From: Saccharopolyspora rosea
GTDB taxonomy: Bacteria; Actinomycetota; Actinomycetes; Mycobacteriales; Pseudonocardiaceae
DNA: 64,000 nucleotides
Reading direction: 5' to 3'
Assembly: GCF_025643595.1 (NCBI RefSeq)
Contig: NZ_CP102826.1
Span: 1,240,001 to 1,304,000, forward strand
Shown: piece by piece, positions 59,044 to 64,000 of the stretch
Numbering within the stretch: the first letter of the stretch is position 1
How the letters are laid out: each line of letters begins with the position of its first letter
Notes under the pieces: model-generated
What the model was told of the DNA's origin: nothing
Database searches by the model: none
The model's input: only the letters and a program-made list of their open reading frames with translations
Position numbers and translations under genes: made by a program

Positions 59044-59438
59044 TCGACCCCGAGGCGCTGGTGGTCGACTGGCTGCGCGAGCGACTGCCCGGCATCCGGG
59101 TGCTGGTCGACCTACCCGCCAAGTTCGACGACACACTGCCGGTGGTGCAGGTGTCCTGCATCGGCGGCAGCGCGCAGTGGCAGCCCTGGAACCCCGGCTC
59201 GGTTCCGCTGGCCCGCCAGGCACGCATCGACGTCGACGTGTTCGCCGCCAGCCGTGAGCAGGCAGCCGACCTCGCCCTGCGAGCGTCCAACGAACTGTTC
59301 ACGCTGCGCGGCCACGGCAACCAGTGGGGCTGCATCGCCGCCGTGTTGCAGGAGTCCGGGCCCGCGTGGCGACCGGACTACAACCCGAACATCCGCCGGT
59401 TCGGGCTGACAGACGTGCTCACCATCCGGCCCGCGTAG
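59040..59438 (+). CDS. Tail terminator protein
   Basis: The 132-residue protein reads EALVVDWLRERLPGIRVLVDLP, VVQVSCIGGSAQWQPWN, ARQARIDVDVFAASREQAADLALRAS (adjoining blocks) and NIRRFGLTDVLTIRP. The alpha/beta order is that of siphovirus tail terminators that cap the tail tube. It starts with a GTGA overlap. A 70-bp gap with its own GAGG site precedes the tail tube gene. Confidence 0.82.
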   Translation: MIDPEALVVDWLRERLPGIRVLVDLPAKFDDTLPVVQVSCIGGSAQWQPWNPGSVPLARQARIDVDVFAASREQAADLALRASNELFTLRGHGNQWGCIAAVLQESGPAWRPDYNPNIRRFGLTDVLTIRPA

Positions 59439-59508
59439 GCCAGGCAACCATTCAACCCGCGAACCCCGCCGCGCGCGGGAGTTTTCGCACGTCACGAGGA
59501 GTTTCCGC

Positions 59509-60096
59509 ATGGCGCTGAACGCAGAGTTGGCGCGGCTGGGCGTGACCGGGGCGCTCTACACCGGCCCGGTGGGCACCACCGCACCCAAGGACCTGGGCGC
59601 CTGGGCATCCGACATGGTCGACCTCGGCTACATCTCCGATGACGGGATCACCGAATCCCGCGACGGGGACACCGAGACGTTCACGCCCTGGCAGTCCAAC
59701 GCCCCGATCCGCGTGGAAACCACCAAGTCGGTCGTCACCTTCGCGGCCACGCTGTGGGAATCCAACTTCAACACCATCAGCCTGTACTACCGGGTCGGGC
59801 TGGGAGACATGACCCAGACCGGTACCGGCGCCGACGCGGTGGTGTCGTTCGCGGAGAAGGGCAAGCCGAAGCGCGACCTGCGCTGCTTCGGCATCGACGT
59901 CATCGACGGCACCTACCACCGGCGGATCTTCCTGCCCTACGCCGAGGTCACCGAACGCGGCGACGTCGTCTACAAATCCGACACGCTCATCGGCTACGAG
60001 GTCACCATCACCGCCTACCCCGGCAGCGACGGGTCCTCGGTGCTGCGGCTGTTCAAAGAGGGGTGGACCCTCCCGACCCCGCCGGCCGACGGCTGA
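59509..60096 (+). CDS. Major tail tube protein
   Basis: The 195-residue beta-rich protein has TGALYTGPVGTTAPKDLGAW at the start, SDDGITESRDGDTETFTPWQ, and a late ITAYPGSDGSSVLRLFKEGW stretch. These fit the siphovirus tail tube family where FxPWQ and TAYP blocks are usual. ATG 59509 follows ACGAGGAGTTTCC. It precedes the two tail chaperone frames and the tape measure gene, the standard order. Confidence 0.88.
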   Translation: MALNAELARLGVTGALYTGPVGTTAPKDLGAWASDMVDLGYISDDGITESRDGDTETFTPWQSNAPIRVETTKSVVTFAATLWESNFNTISLYYRVGLGDMTQTGTGADAVVSFAEKGKPKRDLRCFGIDVIDGTYHRRIFLPYAEVTERGDVVYKSDTLIGYEVTITAYPGSDGSSVLRLFKEGWTLPTPPADG

Positions 60097-60192
60097 CGGC
60101 CCGCTGACGGGGCCGCCGTGACGAACCGGTGAGCACGCCACCGCGGCCCCTTCCTGCTCACCGCCCGCTCACCAGAAACGAGGAACGCCGCC

Positions 60193-60534
60193 GTGCCCGA
60201 CATCGACATGGATGCCCTGCTCGCGCAGCGCGAAGAGGCCACCGGCTCGGCCGACACCTTCGCGTTCACCTTCGCCGGGCAGCGCTGGTTCGCCAAGGAC
60301 CCGATCATGGCCGACGACGACTGGAAGACCGAACTCGCCGAGCTGGCCAGCGACGTCGAAGTGGCCGAGCACTACCTCGGCGCCGAACAGTACGAGCGGT
60401 TCGTGGAAGCCGGGGGCCGCAACGGCGTCGTGCTGCTCGCGGTGCGCGAGTACACGAAGCGTTTGCAGGACGAGGACGCCCACGGGCGCCCTACTCCGCG
60501 GTCGGCCTCCTCGGACAAGCGCCGGAAGCGATAG
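60193..60534 (+). CDS. Tail assembly chaperone, first frame (G-like)
   Basis: The 113-residue product has FAFTFAGQRWFAKDPIMADD, ELASDVEVAEHYLGAEQYERF and LLAVREYTKRLQDEDAHGRP, the pattern of siphovirus G proteins that bind the tape measure during tail assembly. GTG 60193 is the start, behind AACGAGGAACGCC. A longer product is probably made by a -1 shift into the next frame, which lacks its own start. The overlap around 60411-60417 (CGGGGGC) is one possible slip site; no classical A/T-rich heptamer is seen. Confidence 0.85.
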   Translation: MPDIDMDALLAQREEATGSADTFAFTFAGQRWFAKDPIMADDDWKTELAELASDVEVAEHYLGAEQYERFVEAGGRNGVVLLAVREYTKRLQDEDAHGRPTPRSASSDKRRKR

Positions 60535-60887
60535 AGGCCGACCTGTGCGCGACCTACGCGCCGCGCAACCCCATCGCGGAGTTCTGGCGCGGTGAGATCA
60601 CGCTGCGCCATCTCCGCGTCCTCATCGAGCATCTGCCGCCCACCGGCGCGTTCGCCCGCGCTCGGGGGGATGGGTGGACCGACCTCGAACACCTGGTGGC
60701 CAACGTCGTCGACGCAGTGCAGGGCTCGGCGTACTCCGTGGTGGGCGCGCTCGGAGGCAAGCCCAAGCGCCCCAAGCGGCAACCCCGGCCCAGCGATCAG
60801 AACAACGGCCGGATCGGTGACCGAGGTGGGCAGTCCACTGCGGACGTTCTTGCCTATCTCGACTCGCTGAAACCCGTTGCTTCTTAA
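60480..60887 (+). CDS. Tail assembly chaperone, frameshift extension (GT-like)
   Basis: This frame gives PYSAVGLLGQAPEAIEADL, APRNPIAEFWRGEITLRHLRVLIEHLP (adjoining blocks) and LVANVVDAVQGSAYSVVGAL up to TAA at 60885-60887. It has no start codon of its own and is -1 relative to the G-like frame. The only sensible way to express it is programmed -1 frameshifting, as in lambda G/GT and nearly all siphoviruses. The exact slip point is uncertain, so the left boundary is approximate. The RBS of the tape measure gene overlaps its stop. Confidence 0.75.
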   Translation, partial: PRAPYSAVGLLGQAPEAIEADLCATYAPRNPIAEFWRGEITLRHLRVLIEHLPPTGAFARARGDGWTDLEHLVANVVDAVQGSAYSVVGALGGKPKRPKRQPRPSDQNNGRIGDRGGQSTADVLAYLDSLKPVAS

Positions 60888-60898
60888 GGAGGTGCGGC

Positions 60899-63800
60899 GT
60901 GGCCGAGGGGTCCGTGGTGTGGGTCGACGTCCTGCCGTCCATGCGCAACTTCGGCGCCGAGCTGGCCAAGCAGGCAGCCGGATCCGGGATGCGTGCCGGG
61001 CGGCAGGTCGGCGCCGAGCTGGAGAAGGCGGCCACCGACGCCGGACGTCGCGCCGGCCAGTCGATGGGCGCCGGTTTGGAGGCGGCGCAAGCGCGCGCCG
61101 ACAAGCTCGCCCAGGCGTTGCAGGCCGCCCGCAACCGGGAAGCCGACGCCGCAGGCAAGGTTCGGGTCGCCGAGGAACGGCTTGCCGAGGTCCGCGCCAA
61201 CGCCAACTCGAAGGCGTCGCAGATCGCTGCTGCCGAGGAACGGTTGGCCGCCACGCAGCGCGGCCTGTCAACGGCCTCGGACCGCGCCGCCGCAGCGGCC
61301 CGCCAGTTCGAGCAGGCGCAGGCCAACGCTGCCGACGCCGTCGACTCGGCGTCGCTGTCGCTGGACCAGGCCGAGACCGCCACCGGTGGTTTCGGCTCCT
61401 CGCTGGGGAGCCTCGCCAAAACCGCCGGCGGTTTCGCGTCCGGCGTGCTGGCCATCGGCGGCGCCGCCGACACCGCCGCGCAGATGTTGGAGAACGCCCA
61501 GCTCGGCGACAAGCTCGCCGCCCAGCTCGGCGCGACCCCGCAGATGTCGGCCGACCTCGGCCACATCGCCGGATCGCTCTACGCCCAGGCGTACGGCGAC
61601 AGCATGGGACAGGTCAACGACGCCATCCGCGGCGTCATCCAGTCCGGCCTGGTCATGGAGGACGCCAGCAACGCGCAGATCGAGTCGATCACGGCCAAGG
61701 TGCTCAACCTCGCTTCGGCGTTCGACCTCGATCTGGGCGAGGCGACCCAGGCCGTCGGCCAGCTGCTCAAGACCGGGCTCGCGCCCGACGCCGAGGCCGC
61801 GTTGGACATCGTCACCCGAGGGTTCCAGCAGGGCGCCGACCGCTCCGGCGACTTCCTCGACACGCTCACCGAGTACTCGGTGCAGTTCCAGAAGTTCGGT
61901 CTGGACGCGCAGACCGCGACCGGGCTGCTGGTGCAGGGAATGCAGGAAGGTGCCCGCAACTCCGACCTCGTCGCCGACGCGATCAAGGAGTTCTCGATCC
62001 GCGCCGTCGACGGCTCGACCACCACCGCCGACGGCTTCAAGGCCATCGGGTTGTCCGCGGACGACATGGCCGCCAAGATCGCGCGCGGAGGGCCGGAAGC
62101 CACCGCCGCACTCAACCTCGTCATGGACCGTCTGCGCGCGATGAAAGACCCGGTGGCCCAATCGCAAGCCGCTGTTGCCCTGTTCGGCACCCAGGCCGAA
62201 GACCTGGGCTCCGCGCTGTACGCCCTCGACCCGTCCAAGGCCGTCGGCGCGCTCGGCGACATCGGCGGCGCGGCCGACGCGATGGGCGCCACGCTGCGCG
62301 ACAACGCGCAAACCCGACTCACCGAGTTCGGCCGCAGCTTGCAAACCGGGATCATCGACTTCCTCGGCGGCAAGGTCATCCCCGCGTTCCAGGGCTTCGT
62401 CGGCTGGATCCAGGACAACTCGGGCTGGCTGGCGCCGCTGGTGATCGGCCTCGGGTCCTTCGCCGCCACCATGGCGCTCGTCAACGGTGCGATGACGCTG
62501 TGGGCTGCGCGCACCGCGATCGTGACCGGGGCGCAGTGGGCGCTGAACGCCGCCATGAGCGCCAACCCCCTCGGCTTGGTCATCGCCGCGGTGGTCGCCC
62601 TGGGAGCCGTCCTGGTCTACGCCTGGAACAACAGCGAGACGTTCCGCAACATCGTCGTGGGCGCGTGGAACGGGATCGCTGCCGCTGCGCAGTGGGCCTG
62701 GTCCAACGTGCTGAAACCCGTGGTCGATGCACTGGCCGCGGCGGCGACCTGGCTGTGGTTCACCGTGCTCTCACCGGTGTTCGGCTGGCTGGAGGCCGGG
62801 TGGAGGCTGGCGGTGACCGGCATGAAGTGGGCCTACGACAACGTCCTGGCGCCCGTCTGGCGTGCGGTGCAGGCCGCCGCCCAGTGGTTGTGGTTCACCG
62901 TGCTGAAGCCCGTGTTCGACGGCATCGGCGCTGGTTGGCGACTCGTGTTGGATGGCATGGGCTGGGCCTACGAGCACGTGTTGCGGCCGGTGTTCGACGC
63001 GGCGTCGCGGGCGGTCGACGCGGTGGGGCAGACGTTCGACCGGACCGCCAGCTGGATCCGCGACGCCTGGGACAAGATCAAGGAATACGCCCGAGCCCCC
63101 ATCCAGTTCGTCGTCGACGTCGTCTACAACAACGGCATCCGCAAGGTCTGGAACGGCATTGCCGGAGTGTTCGGGCTCGGCAAGCTCGACGAGGTCCGCC
63201 TTTCCGGTGGCGGCGTGCTCCCCGGCTACGCGCCAGGCCGCGACACTGTGCCCGCGATGCTCTTCCCGGGTGAGGCGGTGCTGACCCCCGAGGCCACGCG
63301 ATTCCTGGGGCCGGCGAACATCCTGGCGCTGAACCGGCAGCTGTCCGGCCGGCCACCGGGAGCGGTCCCCGCCGGTGGAGGCCGTGCGCACTTCGCCGGA
63401 GGCGGCATCGTCGACGGGCTCGCCGCCGCAGTGAGTTGGATCCCCGGGATCGGGGGCGCCGTCCGCGTGCTGCGCGACTTGTTCAACGGCGGCGGACTCG
63501 GTGCGGGCATGTGGCGCGACCTGGTAACCGCGATCCCGCGCAAGGCGATCGAGGCGATCAGCTCGTGGTTCACCTCGCCCAGTGGCTACGGGCAGACACC
63601 GGTCGCCAATGTCGGCGCGGGGGTCCAGCGGTGGACCCCGGTCGTGTTGCAGGCGCTCGCGATGCTCGGGCAACCGGCCTCGTTGCTGGCGACGACGCTG
63701 CGGCGTATGCAGCAGGAGTCCGGCGGCAACCCGCACGCGATCAACCTGTGGGACAGCAACGCCAAGCACGGAACGCCGAGCATCGGTCTCATGCAGGTGA

Positions 63801-64000
63801 TCGGGCCGACGTTCGCCCGCTACCGCGACCCGCGGGCGGCGAACAGCATCTACGACCCGCTCGCGAACATCCTGGCGTCGATGCGCTATGCCCTTGCCCG
63901 GTACGGGTCGCTGCCCGTCGCGTACAACCGTCCCGGCGGCTACGACTCCGGCGGATACCTGCCGCCAGGGGGGTCGCTTGTCTACAACCACACCGGCAAG
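60899..64000 (+). CDS. Tape measure protein with lytic transglycosylase domain (partial)
   Basis: The frame opens with GTG 60899 behind AAGGAGG and runs off the window after 1034 codons. Parts seen: a coiled-coil start rich in Ala/Glu/Arg (residues 1-160), a Gly-containing helical middle, and hydrophobic helices around 510-580. Repeated blocks of the form WLWFTVL-PVF follow at about 615-700. A Gly-rich region with PGEAVLTPEATRFLG comes next, then an SLT-like muramidase domain from about residue 925 (RRMQQESGGNPHAINLW with the catalytic Glu, and IGLMQVIGPTFARYR). The protein sets tail length and cuts peptidoglycan at entry. Confidence 0.93.
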   Translation, partial: MAEGSVVWVDVLPSMRNFGAELAKQAAGSGMRAGRQVGAELEKAATDAGRRAGQSMGAGLEAAQARADKLAQALQAARNREADAAGKVRVAEERLAEVRANANSKASQIAAAEERLAATQRGLSTASDRAAAAARQFEQAQANAADAVDSASLSLDQAETATGGFGSSLGSLAKTAGGFASGVLAIGGAADTAAQMLENAQLGDKLAAQLGATPQMSADLGHIAGSLYAQAYGDSMGQVNDAIRGVIQSGLVMEDASNAQIESITAKVLNLASAFDLDLGEATQAVGQLLKTGLAPDAEAALDIVTRGFQQGADRSGDFLDTLTEYSVQFQKFGLDAQTATGLLVQGMQEGARNSDLVADAIKEFSIRAVDGSTTTADGFKAIGLSADDMAAKIARGGPEATAALNLVMDRLRAMKDPVAQSQAAVALFGTQAEDLGSALYALDPSKAVGALGDIGGAADAMGATLRDNAQTRLTEFGRSLQTGIIDFLGGKVIPAFQGFVGWIQDNSGWLAPLVIGLGSFAATMALVNGAMTLWAARTAIVTGAQWALNAAMSANPLGLVIAAVVALGAVLVYAWNNSETFRNIVVGAWNGIAAAAQWAWSNVLKPVVDALAAAATWLWFTVLSPVFGWLEAGWRLAVTGMKWAYDNVLAPVWRAVQAAAQWLWFTVLKPVFDGIGAGWRLVLDGMGWAYEHVLRPVFDAASRAVDAVGQTFDRTASWIRDAWDKIKEYARAPIQFVVDVVYNNGIRKVWNGIAGVFGLGKLDEVRLSGGGVLPGYAPGRDTVPAMLFPGEAVLTPEATRFLGPANILALNRQLSGRPPGAVPAGGGRAHFAGGGIVDGLAAAVSWIPGIGGAVRVLRDLFNGGGLGAGMWRDLVTAIPRKAIEAISSWFTSPSGYGQTPVANVGAGVQRWTPVVLQALAMLGQPASLLATTLRRMQQESGGNPHAINLWDSNAKHGTPSIGLMQVIGPTFARYRDPRAANSIYDPLANILASMRYALARYGSLPVAYNRPGGYDSGGYLPPGGSLVYNHTGK

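Larger units (their letters stand above)
37932..64000 (+). mobile_element. Integrated siphovirus-type prophage (right end outside the window)
   Basis: The region begins at the 3' end of tRNA-Val and contains, in order: a tyrosine integrase, repressor/Cro control, early genes, nuclease, primase-helicase, HNH, terminases, portal, protease, HK97 capsid, connectors, tail tube, chaperones and a tape measure that is cut by the window end. All late genes point right and overlap by a few bases. The module order is that of an intact HK97-like siphovirus. Baseplate, lysis genes and attR must lie beyond 64000. Confidence 0.93.

Overview
The window looks like chromosome of a high-GC actinomycete, most likely a member of the Pseudonocardiaceae such as Saccharopolyspora or a close relative. 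This is an inference from several things seen together: strong G/C third-position bias, many GTG starts, actinobacteria-specific families (FasR-type regulator, WhiB, DUF3145, DUF3263, DUF3052, SAV2177-type methyltransferases), an AhpE-type peroxiredoxin, an F420/LLM-type oxidoreductase and an aceE-type homodimeric pyruvate dehydrogenase. No database search was possible; family names rest on motifs and recalled family sequences.

Region 1 to 37.9 kb is host chromosome. It starts with the tail of a gene, tRNA-Asn, a clpP1-clpP2 protease pair, an E. coli-type argG preceded by a tandem ARG-box-like operator, an AhpD-like protein, a small membrane protein and tRNA-Met. Next comes a 1594-residue WXG/RHS polymorphic toxin with an unclassified C-terminal tip and no visible immunity gene. 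It is followed by two methyltransferases separated by a short MITE-like element with 5-bp target duplications lying on a stop codon, then a secreted HAD phosphatase, an adenine deaminase and pobA with an IclR-like palindrome. After that come an LLM oxidoreductase, an ECF sigma factor with a translationally coupled membrane anti-sigma candidate, and membrane proteins. The fasR-fabD-fabH-acpP-fabF fatty-acid initiation/elongation cluster reads leftward and ends at a canonical terminator. Further right are a channel-like membrane protein, an amidase, an FMN riboswitch controlling a RibM/PnuX-type riboflavin transporter, a PEP-mutase/isocitrate-lyase-superfamily enzyme with a small secreted protein, an isopropylmalate-dehydrogenase-like enzyme, aceE, a DUF3052 protein, ahpE and tRNA-Val(TAC).

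From tRNA-Val to the end of the window (about 26 kb, right end not reached) lies an integrated siphovirus-type prophage. Its order is: tyrosine integrase; leftward repressor and accessory gene; rightward Cro-like gene and early small genes; RecB/Cas4-like nuclease; companion protein; primase-polymerase/SF3 helicase; GGTAC iterons; a frameshifted small gene; a resolvase-like nuclease; WhiB; small genes; a reversed lipoprotein/membrane-protein pair; HNH nuclease; a low-GC membrane-protein cargo gene; then terminases, portal, prohead protease, HK97 capsid, connectors, tail tube, tail chaperones in two frames, and a tape measure carrying a lytic transglycosylase domain that runs off the window.

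The prophage genes are tightly packed with many ATGA/GTGA overlaps, which points to translational coupling. The points most worth a second look are the RHS toxin tip, the iteron field after the replication helicase, the reversed cargo genes, the C-run frameshift, and the MITE on a stop codon.
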